A model generated the notes under the pieces. That model was not told where the DNA came from, searched no databases, and saw nothing but the letters and a program-made list of their open reading frames with translations. Of a stretch of 64,000 nucleotides of DNA, positions 36,955-45,595 are shown one piece after another (the first letter of the stretch is position 1; each line of letters opens with the position of its first letter). The translations under genes were made by a program, and so were the position numbers. Origin of the DNA: Aestuariivita boseongensis (lineage in GTDB: Bacteria; Pseudomonadota; Alphaproteobacteria; Rhodobacterales; Rhodobacteraceae); contig NZ_JXYH01000004.1 of assembly GCF_001262635.1 (NCBI RefSeq), positions 1-64,000 of the forward strand, given 5' to 3'.

Positions 36955-37628
36955 GTCACATCGTCCAAAGTCATCTGCCCTGTCGCCAGCCGCGCCAACA
37001 CATCCACGTGGATGTCCAGCGCATCCACAACCCTATACCCCGGATCGGCCGCGTCAAACACAAGGCCCAGATCCGTGCCGCCCAGAACCACCGCATCCGC
37101 GCCCCGGTCGATCAGCTTTTGCCCTTCCGCCAGGAACATCGCTGTCTCCTCAGCCCTGGCCGCGCCCCGGATTGCCATCGCTTGATAGGCCTGCCCGATC
37201 CTGCCCAGATCGCCTTCCGGCACCAAGGCGGTGGTCTTCTCAAGCGCGCCGTAAAACCCCGTCTCCATTACGCGCCCGGTCCCAAGAATGCCGATCGTTC
37301 CCAGTTCTTCTCTTTCAAAATACGGATCCAGCGGCGTGACCCCACTCACCAGCGGTAGGGAAGACAGCGCCACCGTCTCCGCAAAACAGAAATGCCCACC
37401 CAACGACGTGATCGCCACGCAGTCACAGCCCGCAGCCTTCAACCCGTCAATCAGCCCGGCATAGATCTGCGCCTGCGCCGCTCGGTCATCGGCGTTGAAA
37501 TTCCGCTCAAGGTCAGAGACTTGCGCGTGAGCAATGGTCAGTTCGATCCGATCAACGGCCGCTGTCAAACGCTGGTAATAGGCGACCGTGGCCGCCACCC
37601 CGATCCCGCCGATCAGGCCGATATGCAT
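36951..37628 (-). CDS. aspartate/glutamate racemase-family protein
   Basis: A 225-residue protein of the Asp/Glu racemase superfamily. The N-terminal [19 protein letters not shown] (residues 3-21) is the typical glycine-rich start; the catalytic-type region near residue 75 reads [17 protein letters not shown] and the second [12 protein letters not shown] near residue 190. Neither position shows the usual cysteine in the normal context (a Thr occupies GGT), so racemase activity is doubtful. The ATG at 37628 is used; it lies one base after the cobS stop, and ATGA overlaps cobT. An internal DPYFEREEL stretch is coded by the dispersed element. Confidence 0.8.
   Translation of the reverse strand: MHIGLIGGIGVAATVAYYQRLTAAVDRIELTIAHAQVSDLERNFNADDRAAQAQIYAGLIDGLKAAGCDCVAITSLGGHFCFAETVALSSLPLVSGVTPLDPYFEREELGTIGILGTGRVMETGFYGALEKTTALVPEGDLGRIGQAYQAMAIRGAARAEETAMFLAEGQKLIDRGADAVVLGGTDLGLVFDAADPGYRVVDALDIHVDVLARLATGQMTLDDVT
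37305..37325 (-). repeat. dispersed GTATTTT...GAAGAA element inside a coding sequence, copy 4
   Basis: This 21-base minus-strand sequence (starting CCGTATTTTGAAAGAG) differs at one base from the intergenic copy at 35025-35046. Within the racemase gene it reads PYFEREE in frame. Confidence 0.55.
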
Positions 37629-37629
37629 C

Positions 37630-38616
37630 TCAGACCAGCGCGGCGCTCGCCGCACTTTCTGGCAGTTCCTCGTCAAAGCAGCGCTGATAGAACTCCGCAA
37701 CGGTCTGGCGCTCCAGCTCGTCGCATTTGTTCAGGAAGCTCAGCCGGAACGCATAACCCACATTGCGGAAGATCTCGGCGTTTTGCGCCCAGGTGATCAC
37801 GGTCCGCGGGCTCATCACCGTGGACAGATCGCCATTCATAAAGGCCGTCCGCGTCAGATCCGCCAGCGTCACCATTTGACCAACCGTCTTGCGGCCCTTC
37901 TCGGTGTTGTAATGCGGCGCTTTGGCCAGAACGATCGCCACTTCAGCGTCATGGCTCAGATAGTTCAGCGTCGCCACCAGCGACCAGCGGTCCATCTGTG
38001 CCTGGTTGATCTGCTGCGTGCCGTGATAAAGGCCCGTCGTGTCGCCCAGACCCACGGTGTTGGCCGTGGCGAACAGGCGGAAATAGGGGTTCGGTGTGAT
38101 GATCTCGTTCTGATCCAGAAGGGTCAGCTTGCCGTCATGCTCCAGCACCCGCTGGATCACGAACATCACATCCGCGCGGCCTGCGTCATATTCGTCGAAT
38201 ACGATGGCGCAGGGGTTGCGCAGCGCCCAGGGCAGGATGCCTTCGTGGAATTCGGTCACCTGCATGCCGTCGCGCAGCTTGATCGCGTCCTTCCCGATCA
38301 GGTCGATCCGGGAGATGTGGCTGTCCAGATTCACCCGCACCGTGGGCCAGTTCAGACGCGCAGCGACCTGTTCGATATGGGTCGACTTCCCGGTGCCGTG
38401 ATAGCCCTGGATCATCACACGCCGGTTGCGCGAAAAGCCCGCCAGAATGGCCAGCGTGGTTTCGGGGTCGAACTTGTAGGTATGGTCGACATCCGGCACC
38501 CGTTCGGTCCGCTCGGGAAAGGCGCGTACCATCATGTCAGTGTCGATGCCAAAGACCTCGCGCACCGATACGTCTTCGGTGGGTTTGGCATTCATGTCGA
38601 TTGCGCCGTCAGCCAT
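37630..38616 (-). CDS. cobS: cobaltochelatase subunit CobS
   Basis: A 328-residue AAA+ ATPase of the cobaltochelatase. Walker A is [10 protein letters not shown] near residue 74, Walker [15 protein letters not shown] near residue 138, and the N-terminal [11 protein letters not shown] is typical. The start at 38616 ([11 protein letters not shown]...) has an AAAGGA ribosome-binding site; an upstream frame runs into the hairpin array and is rejected. CobS is AAA+-like and works with CobT to insert cobalt into hydrogenobyrinic acid a,c-diamide with CobN, which is not in this window. Confidence 0.95.
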   Translation of the reverse strand: MADGAIDMNAKPTEDVSVREVFGIDTDMMVRAFPERTERVPDVDHTYKFDPETTLAILAGFSRNRRVMIQGYHGTGKSTHIEQVAARLNWPTVRVNLDSHISRIDLIGKDAIKLRDGMQVTEFHEGILPWALRNPCAIVFDEYDAGRADVMFVIQRVLEHDGKLTLLDQNEIITPNPYFRLFATANTVGLGDTTGLYHGTQQINQAQMDRWSLVATLNYLSHDAEVAIVLAKAPHYNTEKGRKTVGQMVTLADLTRTAFMNGDLSTVMSPRTVITWAQNAEIFRNVGYAFRLSFLNKCDELERQTVAEFYQRCFDEELPESAASAALV

Positions 38617-38731
38617 AAGATGTCCTTTCATTCCTGCCCGGTGGCAGGCCCGTTTTCCAACCCGCACGTGGTGCAACATATTGCGGTGACGTGCAAGGGG
38701 AAGGCCGGGTTTTTGCCCCCGCTGTCAGATT

Positions 38732-38754
38732 GCGTTTTCTGACGCAGAAAACGC
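38732..38754. repeat. TGACGCA hairpin 1 of 4
   Basis: GCGTTTTCTG (38732-38741), ACG, CAGAAAACGC (38745-38754): a perfect 10-bp palindromic stem around an ACG triplet. The core is TCTG-ACG-CAGA. Confidence 0.85.
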
Positions 38755-38777
38755 GGGGAATTTGACGCAAATTCCCC
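38755..38777. repeat. TGACGCA hairpin 2 of 4
   Basis: GGGGAATTTG, ACG, CAAATTCCCC: a perfect 10-bp stem directly adjoining hairpin 1. The core is TTTG-ACG-CAAA. Confidence 0.85.
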
Positions 38778-38788
38778 CACTCGAATGT

Positions 38789-38813
38789 CCCTATCTCTGC
38801 GTCAGAGATGGGG
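38789..38813. repeat. TGACGCA hairpin 3 of 4, inverted core
   Basis: CCCTATCTCTG, CGT, CAGAGATGGGG: an 11-bp stem with one T-G wobble. Its core TCTG-CGT-CAGA is the exact reverse complement of the core of hairpin 1. Confidence 0.8.
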
Positions 38814-38835
38814 CAGAGTTTGCGTCAAACTCTGC
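38813..38835. repeat. TGACGCA hairpin 4 of 4, inverted core
   Basis: GCAGAGTTTG, CGT, CAAACTCTGC: a perfect 10-bp stem sharing one base with hairpin 3. The core TTTG-CGT-CAAA is the reverse complement of that of hairpin 2. It ends 4 bases before the stop codon of the DnaJ-domain gene. Confidence 0.85.
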
Positions 38836-38839
38836 CTGC

Positions 38840-39463
38840 TCATTCCTTGAAGCTGCGGCTGACCTTGATCTGGTCCCACGCCCAGACAACTTCCTGAAGC
38901 TGTTCTTCCTGACTGCGGTCGCCGCCATTCATATCTGGGTGCAGCACCTTGATTAGCTTCTTATAGGCTTTGCGGATCTCCGTCTTGGTCCAGGTGGCTT
39001 CGGCCTCCAGGATCTCGATCGCGCGTTTTTCCGTGGGGGGCAGCTTGCGCCCGCCGGTACTGCGTCCGGGGTTTTTCGTGGCATTGCCGCCCAGAACCTG
39101 ATGCGGATCCTCGATGCCCAGCCGCGCCCAGGCCCGCGCTTCCGGATCGCCCATCGGCTTGGTCTGACGCTCCCAAACCTTGTCCTTGGATTGCTGGGCG
39201 TTGATCTCGGCCTCCGTCGTGCCGTCGAAGAAATTCCACTTCTGGTTATATTCCCGCACATGCTGCTGGCAGAACCAGAAGTAATCATCCAGCACATCCG
39301 GCGCCTTGGGCGCGCGATATTTCCCCGGCTCCTCGCAGCCGTCGTGATCGCAAATCCGGGTCGAGGTCTCAGACGCCCCCGACATGCCACGCCGCCCGCG
39401 CGGGTTCTTCTTCTTTGCGGAAGAAACCGACATATCAAACCCAAAGGGATCACTTTTGCTCAT
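38840..39463 (-). CDS. DnaJ-domain cochaperone-like protein
   Basis: A 207-residue protein with a C-terminal J domain (about residues 140-203) that keeps the HPD motif (VLHPDMNGGD) and helix II KAYKKLIK. The N-terminal part has two cysteine/histidine-bearing segments (ICDHDGCEEPGKYRAP and YFWFCQQHV) that may bind a metal. No Gly/Phe or CR-type zinc domain of full DnaJ is present. It is a type III J protein, usual in alphaproteobacteria upstream of cobS. It diverges from bolA. Confidence 0.88.
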   Translation of the reverse strand: MSKSDPFGFDMSVSSAKKKNPRGRRGMSGASETSTRICDHDGCEEPGKYRAPKAPDVLDDYFWFCQQHVREYNQKWNFFDGTTEAEINAQQSKDKVWERQTKPMGDPEARAWARLGIEDPHQVLGGNATKNPGRSTGGRKLPPTEKRAIEILEAEATWTKTEIRKAYKKLIKVLHPDMNGGDRSQEEQLQEVVWAWDQIKVSRSFKE

Positions 39464-39601
39464 AACACATCACCTTCCGACTGCTCGGCGCGCCGCTCTT
39501 TTCGACTCGGACGGCTGAGTTTAATCTGTCCGCCACCAGATAGAAGAGGGCGGGGGCAAAAAAATCGCTTCCCCACGTAAATCCGCAAAAAGGCACAGCA
39601 C

Positions 39602-39859
39602 ATGAGCGTCACTTCAGAGATCACCCAGAAACTACAATCCGCGTTCGCCCCGCGCGAGTTGGAGGTGATCGACGACAGCGAAAGCCATCGCGGCCATGCC
39701 GGATATCAGGAGGGCGGAGAAAGCCATTTCAATGTGCGCATCCGGTCCGACGCGTTCAAGGGGCAAAGCCGTATTGCGCGCCACCGCGCGGTCCATGCGG
39801 CGCTGGGCCCCGAACTGGTGGGCCGGATCCACGCCTTGGCTTTGGATATCGACGCGTAA
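39602..39859 (+). CDS. BolA-family protein
   Basis: An 85-residue BolA/IbaG-type protein. The family signature is visible in SESHRGHAG near residues 26-34 and in the RIARHRAVHAALG helix near residues 57-69, which includes the conserved histidine that co-ligates a [2Fe-2S] cluster with monothiol glutaredoxins. It is the only plus-strand gene in a stretch of minus-strand genes, diverging from the DnaJ-domain gene. Its stop is 3 bases from the end of the convergent DUF4177 gene. Confidence 0.92.
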   Translation: MSVTSEITQKLQSAFAPRELEVIDDSESHRGHAGYQEGGESHFNVRIRSDAFKGQSRIARHRAVHAALGPELVGRIHALALDIDA

Positions 39860-39861
39860 CG

Positions 39862-40284
39862 CTATTCTGCCGCTTTGATCGCGGCCGCGCGGGCTCTCAA
39901 TCCGGCGGTGACACCGGCGCCTGCGCTGATGTCTTCCGCGCGCGGCCCCTCGACGGGCACAGGTTGCAGCGGGGGCGGATCACGCCGCGCCTCCGCCGAC
40001 ACGGGGGCAGGGGCCGCAATCTCGCGCGGGGCAAACACCTCCAGGCTGCCGCCGCGCACCCTGCGAAACACCAGCAGATTGCGCCAATTCGTCGTCGATC
40101 CGGTCAGACCCTGCCGTTCTTCGCTGGGCAGCATGTCGGCGCGCACGTATTCCCAGCCTTCACCGGCCAGTTCGTTCATCAGGGTTTCCACCGCATGGGC
40201 GAACCGCGCCTCTGGCGTTTTCACACCTTTGGCCTTCGCGCCCTTGGTCGGGGCGGGCACTACTTTGTATTCGAATTCCGGCAT
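39862..40284 (-). CDS. DUF4177-like protein
   Basis: A 140-residue protein. The N-terminal ~70 residues match the DUF4177 fold: MPEFEYKVVPAP at the start, then LMNELAGEGWEYVRADMLPS near residues 36-55 and NLLVFRRV near residue 69. The C-terminal half is low-complexity and Ala/Pro-rich. The ATG at 40284 is preferred to a TTG two codons upstream. Function unknown. It ends 2 bases from bolA, convergently, with no terminator between. Confidence 0.75.
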   Translation of the reverse strand: MPEFEYKVVPAPTKGAKAKGVKTPEARFAHAVETLMNELAGEGWEYVRADMLPSEERQGLTGSTTNWRNLLVFRRVRGGSLEVFAPREIAAPAPVSAEARRDPPPLQPVPVEGPRAEDISAGAGVTAGLRARAAAIKAAE

Positions 40285-40345
40285 GTCCAATTCTCACTCA
40301 CACGAAAACGCAGTCTAACCCGCCCTGGCCAAAGGAGCCAGTGGC

Positions 40346-40819
40346 TCAGCCCCGCGGGATTCCAATCTTGCGGCCCACCCGTTCAGGCCGGGGCAGGGCC
40401 TTATGCGCCTGCAAGACCCCCTGCATTTTTGAAAACACATCCTCGGGCATGGGCGCGACCCTGGGCCCGCTGATGTCGATATGCAGGCCCAGCCCTTCCC
40501 CCGTGGCCGACAGCCAGCCATCCGCATGGTGAAGCTCCTGATAGAAATGAAACCGCTTCTCATCCATGTCGATCAGCTGAGAGGTCACGTAAACCGCATC
40601 CCCTTCCTTTAGCTCGCGCAGATAGCAGACGTGAAACTCGGCCGAAAACGTGCTGAAGCCGCGTGTTTTGGGGTAATTCGGACCGATCCCGAACTCGGAA
40701 AACAGATCATCCGCGCCCCGGTCGAACAGGACGTTGTAATAGGCCATGTTCAGATGGCCATTATAGTCGATCCATTGCGGTTCGACCGTCATCATGCGGG
40801 AACGGTGGGGGGCGGTCAT
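40346..40819 (-). CDS. hotdog-fold acyl-CoA thioesterase
   Basis: A 157-residue 4HBT-family enzyme. PQWIDYNGHLNMAYYNVLFD near residues 14-33 contains the family's catalytic Asp and the D-x-N-G-H-x-N core; the rest shows the usual FSAEFHVCYLRELKEGDAVYV strands (seen at residues 58-77). It is cytosolic. Related proteins hydrolyse acyl- or betainyl-CoA thioesters; substrate is not evident here. Confidence 0.82.
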   Translation of the reverse strand: MTAPHRSRMMTVEPQWIDYNGHLNMAYYNVLFDRGADDLFSEFGIGPNYPKTRGFSTFSAEFHVCYLRELKEGDAVYVTSQLIDMDEKRFHFYQELHHADGWLSATGEGLGLHIDISGPRVAPMPEDVFSKMQGVLQAHKALPRPERVGRKIGIPRG

Positions 40820-40892
40820 GAGGATCCCTTGCGGCTTTCAACGCGCGGACCCTATGCCAGCGCACTGCCCAAGGACAAGGCCCCGCCGCCGC

Positions 40893-41246
40893 TCAGTCGG
40901 TCGGGCCGTCGAACTGCTCCCAGGCATCCAGCGCCTGCGCGGCATACATCAGCGACGGACCCCCGCCCATATAGACAGCGACGCCCAAAATCTCCTGAAA
41001 CTCGGCCCGTGTCGTGCCCAGTTTGATCAGGGTGCGGGTGTGAAACCCGATGCAGCCGTCGCAGCGCAGAGCAATGGCGATGCCCATGGCGATCAGTTCC
41101 TTGGTCTTTTCATCCAGTGCCGCACTCTGCGTTGCGCCCTGCGCCAGGGCCGCAAACCCCTTCATCGTGGCGGGGATACCCTGTCTTAACTGACCCACCT
41201 GCCTCGAGATTGCATCGGTCAATGCGGGATAGGACGTGTTGCTCAT
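40893..41246 (-). CDS. carboxymuconolactone decarboxylase/AhpD-like protein
   Basis: A 117-residue all-helical CMD-family protein. ALRCDGCIGFHTRTLIKLGT near residues 59-78 contains the redox CxxC and downstream His of the AhpD-type active site. The ATG at 41246 has an AAGGAG ribosome-binding site. Members act as alkylhydroperoxidases or disulfide reductases; no AhpC partner lies nearby, so the role is open. Confidence 0.85.
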   Translation of the reverse strand: MSNTSYPALTDAISRQVGQLRQGIPATMKGFAALAQGATQSAALDEKTKELIAMGIAIALRCDGCIGFHTRTLIKLGTTRAEFQEILGVAVYMGGGPSLMYAAQALDAWEQFDGPTD

Positions 41247-41372
41247 CTGGCGCTCCTTTTGGCTCTTGCAGAAAAGCGCCTAACACCGTGCACCGCCCGG
41301 TGTTTTGAGCTGGATCAAACCTGTGAAAAAGCGAGCGTGATGCATTCAAATCGCACCTGTAAAGGCGCGACC

Positions 41373-41942
41373 CTAGCGTTGCACGGAACTGCGTCTGCCG
41401 CGCATCCAGCGAAAGATATACATCAGCGCCACCATACACAGGACAAGCCCCAGCAGATCGCCAACCGCGTAGATCAGTAGGACTTCATTGGCCAGGTCGA
41501 ACTGCATGATTCCCGAAAAAACAAGCGTTTGCCCGACAGAGTTGATCACCGACGACACTGCGCCAATCAGAATCATGCCCCTCCATCGCAGTCTCTGCGC
41601 GCCGCCCGAATAGAAATGGAACCCCGCCAGCCGAAACAGCTCAAAGGCCAGAAATGCCGAAACCGCACCCACCAGAATGCTTTCGATCAACACAGGTTCC
41701 AGCAGGTTCAGATCGTCGCTGGGGGTAAACATCACCGATGCCAGCACGCTGCCCAGAACCAACGCCGGAAGGGCCTTCCAGCCCAGGGCCCAAGTGGCCA
41801 GAACCCGGACACCATGGGGCAAATAGATCAAACTGGCAAAGACGGTCGCTTCGGGAAGAACACTGGATTGGAGCGGATAGACCAAAAAAGTCGTCAGACC
41901 GTGGCACAGCACATATGCCGCAACGATCCAAAGAAAACTCAT
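41373..41942 (-). CDS. multi-pass membrane protein of unknown function
   Basis: A 189-residue protein with five to six hydrophobic segments (about residues 4-22, 30-48, 55-73, 84-105, 118-136, 150-172) and a basic C-terminus (RWMRGRRSSVQR). It is reminiscent of the hydrophobic N-terminal sensing regions of some signalling proteins (MASE1-like) but has no output domain, so I make no assignment. A GTG one codon upstream (41945) is spaced slightly better from an AGGA; either may be used. Confidence 0.65.
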   Translation of the reverse strand: MSFLWIVAAYVLCHGLTTFLVYPLQSSVLPEATVFASLIYLPHGVRVLATWALGWKALPALVLGSVLASVMFTPSDDLNLLEPVLIESILVGAVSAFLAFELFRLAGFHFYSGGAQRLRWRGMILIGAVSSVINSVGQTLVFSGIMQFDLANEVLLIYAVGDLLGLVLCMVALMYIFRWMRGRRSSVQR

Positions 41943-42041
41943 CACGGCACAATCCTGCCCAAGACATATCTGATTGACGTCAATAGCGCGTCATAAATCA
42001 TTGTTTTACAGTGCTTAATCAAGTTTTCAGCTTACTCAGGT

Positions 42042-42344
42042 TCATGAGTCCGCCCGTTCGCTTCGAACCACATAATGGCGCGATTTATACCCATCGGCCC
42101 GCTCAAGCAGCCCCAGTTCAAGAAGGGATCTGAGCGCGCGGTGATAGGTCGCCTGCGCCAACTCCGAGACCAGCGAGTGCCTGCGGATCTGATCAGACGG
42201 CACCGCTTCGCCCTCCTTGGGTGTCACTGCATGGGCGGCAAGAAAAACGTCAAGTTCGGTCGGTGTCAGATCGTCCAGCCCGATGTCCCGCTCCATCTCG
42301 CGAAACATGCATCTTAGCTCAAACAGTGTCGTAATCTTATTCAC
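42042..42344 (-). CDS. small winged-helix protein, possible regulator
   Basis: A 100-residue protein. LTPTELDVFLAAHAVT near residues 26-41, IRRHSLVSELAQATYHRALR near residues 53-72 and LLELGLLERADGYKSRHYVV near residues 74-93 together look like a winged helix-turn-helix, as in MarR- or Lrp-like DNA-binding domains. The start is a GTG at 42344; the ATG at 42308 (MFREMERD) is a shorter option. It lies next to the membrane protein gene on the same strand. Targets unknown. Confidence 0.6.
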   Translation of the reverse strand: MNKITTLFELRCMFREMERDIGLDDLTPTELDVFLAAHAVTPKEGEAVPSDQIRRHSLVSELAQATYHRALRSLLELGLLERADGYKSRHYVVRSERADS

Positions 42345-42431
42345 GAAATCGAATATCCTGAAATATGCATGTCCTCTGCAATGCCCGTTTACACCTCTTC
42401 AGGTCAAGTGGGGATGCAAAAAACTATCACA

Positions 42432-42552
42432 TTGACAATTTTCCAAAACTGTTTGAGCATCTTCGCCGGGAAGTATCCGTGAGTGGTGAAATCCCGGTAT
42501 TTGAAATAATTTCTTCCCCGGTCGTGGCAATCGACCGGGGAAATTTTTTTTG
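42432..42552 (+). ncRNA. candidate orphan sRNA with promoter and terminator
   Basis: A consensus -35 TTGACA (42432-42437) is followed, at about 17 bp, by GAGCAT (42455-42460), a weak -10. A transcript from about 42467 would be near 85 nt and fold into two hairpins: CCGGGA...TCCCGG (about 42468-42498) and the terminator TTCCCCGGTCG/CGACCGGGGAA (42514-42542), followed by eight T residues. No plus-strand gene upstream needs this terminator. Confidence 0.5.
42514..42551 (+). terminator. strong intrinsic terminator, plus strand
   Basis: An 11-bp perfect stem (42514-42524 with 42532-42542), 7-nt loop TGGCAAT, then A and a run of T. Flanking genes are both on the minus strand, so it should end a separate small plus-strand transcript. 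Confidence 0.85.
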
Positions 42553-42690
42553 CCTGTCGCCATTTCTTTGCGTTGCGTCAATCCGCAACTGCCCTCAACC
42601 ATCTTGCCGGCGCAAGCGTCTTGGAAGACGCTTGGCGCGCCTCGCTCAAACGTGTTTCATATGCTCAGAGGGCGAGGTGCCCACAGCATT

Positions 42691-42723
42691 TTGCGGGTGC
42701 AAAACGAACAATCGCACCCGCAA
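42691..42723 (-). terminator. possible gatB terminator hairpin
   Basis: TTGCGGGTGC and GCACCCGCAA form a perfect 10-bp stem with a 13-nt loop, starting 35 bases after the gatB stop on the minus strand. There is no long T-run, only AAAATGC, so termination would be weak or Rho-linked. Confidence 0.4.
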
Positions 42724-42758
42724 GTCTTGTACAAAACGCACAAAACACAGGGCGTGGG

Positions 42759-44270
42759 TCACAGACCCAGCTTGGCAGCCACGATTTCGTTCACGGCTTT
42801 CGGGTTGGCTTTACCGCCGGTCGCCTTCATCACCTGACCCACGAACCAGCCCGCCAGTTTCGGGTTCTGTTTCGCCTTTTCGACCTGCGCGGGATTGTCG
42901 GCGATCACCTGGTCGACGGCCGCTTCAATCGCGCCCGTGTCGGTGACCTGCTTCATGCCTTTTTCTTCAACAATTTCAGCAGGATCGCCGCCTTCTGTAT
43001 AGACGATCTCGAACAGGTCCTTGGCGATTTTTCCGCTGATATCGCCCTTGGCGATCAGGTCGATGATCCCGCCCAGTTGCGCCGGAGAGACAGGGCTTTC
43101 GGTGATGTCATGATCTTCCTTCTTGAGCCGGCCGAACAGCTCGTTGATCACCCAGTTCGCGGCCATCTTTCCGTCGCGGCCCGCAGCCACGTTTTCGAAA
43201 TACGCGGCGGCTTCCACCTCGGCCGTCAGCACCGATGCGTCATAATCGGTCAGGCCGAAGTCCTTGATAAAGCGTGCCTTTTTCTCGTCCGGAAGCTCTG
43301 GCAGATTGGCGGCAATCTCATCGACCCAGGCCTGTTCGATCTCCAGCGGCAGCAGATCAGGGTCGGGGAAATAGCGGTAATCATGCGCCTCTTCCTTCGA
43401 ACGCATGGACCGCGTTTCGCCCTTGTCGGGATCGTAGAGCCGGGTTTCCTGCACCACTTCGCCGCCCGCCTCGACAATGGCGATCTGGCGGCGCGCTTCA
43501 ACTTCGATCGCCTGCTGGATGAAGCGCATGGAGTTCATGTTCTTGATCTCGCAGCGCGTGCCAAGGTGGGAAAAATCCTGTGTTTCCTGATACTTCTCGT
43601 AATCGCCGGGCCGGCAGATCGACACGTTCACATCCGCTCGCATGTTGCCGTTCTGCATGTTCCCGTCACAGGTGCCCAGGTACAGCATGATCTGCCGCAG
43701 CTTGGTCAGATAGGCAGCGGCTTCTTCTGGTCCGCGGATATCAGGGCGCGAGACGATTTCCATCAGCGCGACGCCAGTGCGGTTCAGGTCCACGAAAGAC
43801 ATGTTGGGATCCATGTCGTGAATGGATTTCCCCGCGTCCTGTTCGATATGGATCCGTTCGATCCGTACCCGGCGCGCCACGCCTTCGCCCATCTCGACCA
43901 GCACTTCGCCTTCGCCGACGATCGGGTGGTAAAGCTGGCTGATCTGATAGCCCTGCGGCAGGTCGGGATAGAAATAATTCTTGCGATCAAAGGCACTTAC
44001 GAGGTTGATCTGGGCTTTCAGCCCAAGCCCGGTGCGCACCGCCTGTTCCACGCAGAATTCGTTGATGACCGGCAGCATGCCCGGCATTGCGGCATCCACG
44101 AAAGCGACGTTCGAATTGGGTTCGGCCCCAAATTGCGTGGACGCGCCCGAGAAAAGCTTGGCCTTGGACGAGACCTGCGCATGTACCTCCATCCCGATCA
44201 CAAGCTCCCAATCGTGCTTGGCGCCGGCGATGGTTTTGGGCTTTGGGGCGTCGTAAGTCAGATCCAGCAT
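42759..44270 (-). CDS. gatB: aspartyl/glutamyl-tRNA amidotransferase subunit B
   Basis: The 503-residue GatB subunit of the GatCAB complex that converts Glu-tRNA(Gln) and Asp-tRNA(Asn) to their amidated forms. The N-terminal [20 protein letters not shown] near residues 21-40 is the signature, and [20 protein letters not shown] near residues 94-113 and [14 protein letters not shown] near residue 237 are conserved. The C-terminal tRNA-binding helical tail (YqeY-like) is complete. gatA and gatC are not adjacent here. Confidence 0.95.
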   Translation of the reverse strand: MLDLTYDAPKPKTIAGAKHDWELVIGMEVHAQVSSKAKLFSGASTQFGAEPNSNVAFVDAAMPGMLPVINEFCVEQAVRTGLGLKAQINLVSAFDRKNYFYPDLPQGYQISQLYHPIVGEGEVLVEMGEGVARRVRIERIHIEQDAGKSIHDMDPNMSFVDLNRTGVALMEIVSRPDIRGPEEAAAYLTKLRQIMLYLGTCDGNMQNGNMRADVNVSICRPGDYEKYQETQDFSHLGTRCEIKNMNSMRFIQQAIEVEARRQIAIVEAGGEVVQETRLYDPDKGETRSMRSKEEAHDYRYFPDPDLLPLEIEQAWVDEIAANLPELPDEKKARFIKDFGLTDYDASVLTAEVEAAAYFENVAAGRDGKMAANWVINELFGRLKKEDHDITESPVSPAQLGGIIDLIAKGDISGKIAKDLFEIVYTEGGDPAEIVEEKGMKQVTDTGAIEAAVDQVIADNPAQVEKAKQNPKLAGWFVGQVMKATGGKANPKAVNEIVAAKLGL

Positions 44271-44338
44271 GGTGCAGGCCTCTCTCGCGTCATATCACGC
44301 AAGGCTTCTAGGCCAGCGGATGGGGCTGGGCAAGAGGG

Positions 44339-45595
44339 TCAGGGCGTGATCTCAACCCCTTCCGGGGTAAAGGTGATCTGCTGACCTTCGGCAATCTCGG
44401 CCTCGAACAGATCGCTCAGCACCGCAAGCGCGCGCGCCTTGCCATGGGCGGCAAACCGGCTGAGCGAGGTGACTGAGGCGGCATTGTCAAACCCTTCGGC
44501 CGCATGGGCCCAGATAAGCGGGTGCAATTCGGTCATATGGTCACGGATCACCCATTCGGCGCAGGCCGCAAGGGTGGGGGCGGTGGCGTGATGCGGCCCG
44601 TGGCGCGCGATGGAGACCGCGCAATAAGCCGCCAGCAGGTTTGCGGTGGCCTGACCGGGTCTGCGCAGAAGAATGTCCTTCAGCCCGTCAATAAAGAAAT
44701 CGGTATCCACCACCGCGCAGGCGCCTTCGTCATTGGCGACCGCGTCGAACATGACCCAGGTATATCCCGCATGGCCCCAGATATCCTGGCTGCGCGAAGC
44801 GGTGCGCCGCGCCTCAAGCTCAAGCTGGGCATAATCGCCGAACCAACGCGGCAGCAGGTGGTTGCCCATGGCGCGCATGTGACGCTCGTTATGGGGGTCA
44901 AGGTCGATCAGATCCTCGTAATCATCGGCAATGCGGGCGCGTGGATCGCGCAATCCCGGCAGCAGAGCACATCGTGCAGCCGCCAGCGCAGGGCTGTCGA
45001 GTTCGACCCCGTTGAACCGGTCGAGGATCTTGCCTGCGCGGTCGAAATGCGCGGCAAAGGCTGATTTGTGTTGTTTGGGTACGTCGATCTCAGCATCCGA
45101 TCCGCGCCAGGCCCATCCAATGTCGATATGGGCAAGGGCCACAACCAGTGCGATGGCCGGGTCGGTATCATGTTCGGACAGAACCGCCTCGAGCCCGCCG
45201 ATCCCAGACAAAAGCGCAGGCGATCCTGCAGGCACGCCTTCTGAAATCGCGTGTTCGGCGGCGGCCACCACGTCATTGCGCGCGCCAAAGGCCAGAAGAT
45301 CGGTCACCGGCATACCGCCCGGCGTTTTCGACCGCGCGCGTTCGGCCATGCGGATCTTGGCCGCCAGATCGCACCAGCGGTCCTGGCGCGCCAGAAATTG
45401 GCCCACGCTGCGCAGGCGGGTGCATTCATCATCTTCTTCGGTGGTGTTGCGGACGGGGATATGCAGCAGACGTTCCGCATCGGCCAGAGAGGCGCGCGCG
45501 GCCGTGGGCAAGAGCGGATCCAGCACATCATCGGCAGGGCTGGCCCATGCCTTTACCTGTCGCGCCCAACGCGAAAAAGGTCCTGAATTTTCCAT
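44339..45595 (-). CDS. hypothetical 418-residue protein
   Basis: A soluble, alanine-rich, mostly helical protein with no signal peptide and no membrane segment. I recognise no catalytic motif or family. The alternation of helices (for example AARCALLPGLRDPRARIADD) is compatible with a helical-repeat fold, but I will not assign one. The ATG at 45595 is preferred; the 33 codons upstream in frame are not protein-like. Base composition matches the surrounding genes, so it is long resident. Confidence 0.7.
   Translation of the reverse strand: MENSGPFSRWARQVKAWASPADDVLDPLLPTAARASLADAERLLHIPVRNTTEEDDECTRLRSVGQFLARQDRWCDLAAKIRMAERARSKTPGGMPVTDLLAFGARNDVVAAAEHAISEGVPAGSPALLSGIGGLEAVLSEHDTDPAIALVVALAHIDIGWAWRGSDAEIDVPKQHKSAFAAHFDRAGKILDRFNGVELDSPALAAARCALLPGLRDPRARIADDYEDLIDLDPHNERHMRAMGNHLLPRWFGDYAQLELEARRTASRSQDIWGHAGYTWVMFDAVANDEGACAVVDTDFFIDGLKDILLRRPGQATANLLAAYCAVSIARHGPHHATAPTLAACAEWVIRDHMTELHPLIWAHAAEGFDNAASVTSLSRFAAHGKARALAVLSDLFEAEIAEGQQITFTPEGVEITP

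Larger units (their letters stand above)
42345..42758. other. 414-base intergenic region with several hairpins
   Basis: AT-rich in its first 150 bases. It holds a candidate plus-strand sRNA (annotated separately), a perfect AAGCGTCTT-GG-AAGACGCTT palindrome at about 42613-42632, and a TTGCGGGTGC...GCACCCGCAA hairpin at 42691-42723 downstream of gatB. No protein-coding gene is convincing. Confidence 0.6.

Noticed and set aside
35404-37185. 593-codon plus-strand ORF opposite cobT
   Set aside because: Arises from the acidic low-complexity region of cobT read backwards as Leu/Phe/Val-rich sequence; not a membrane protein gene.
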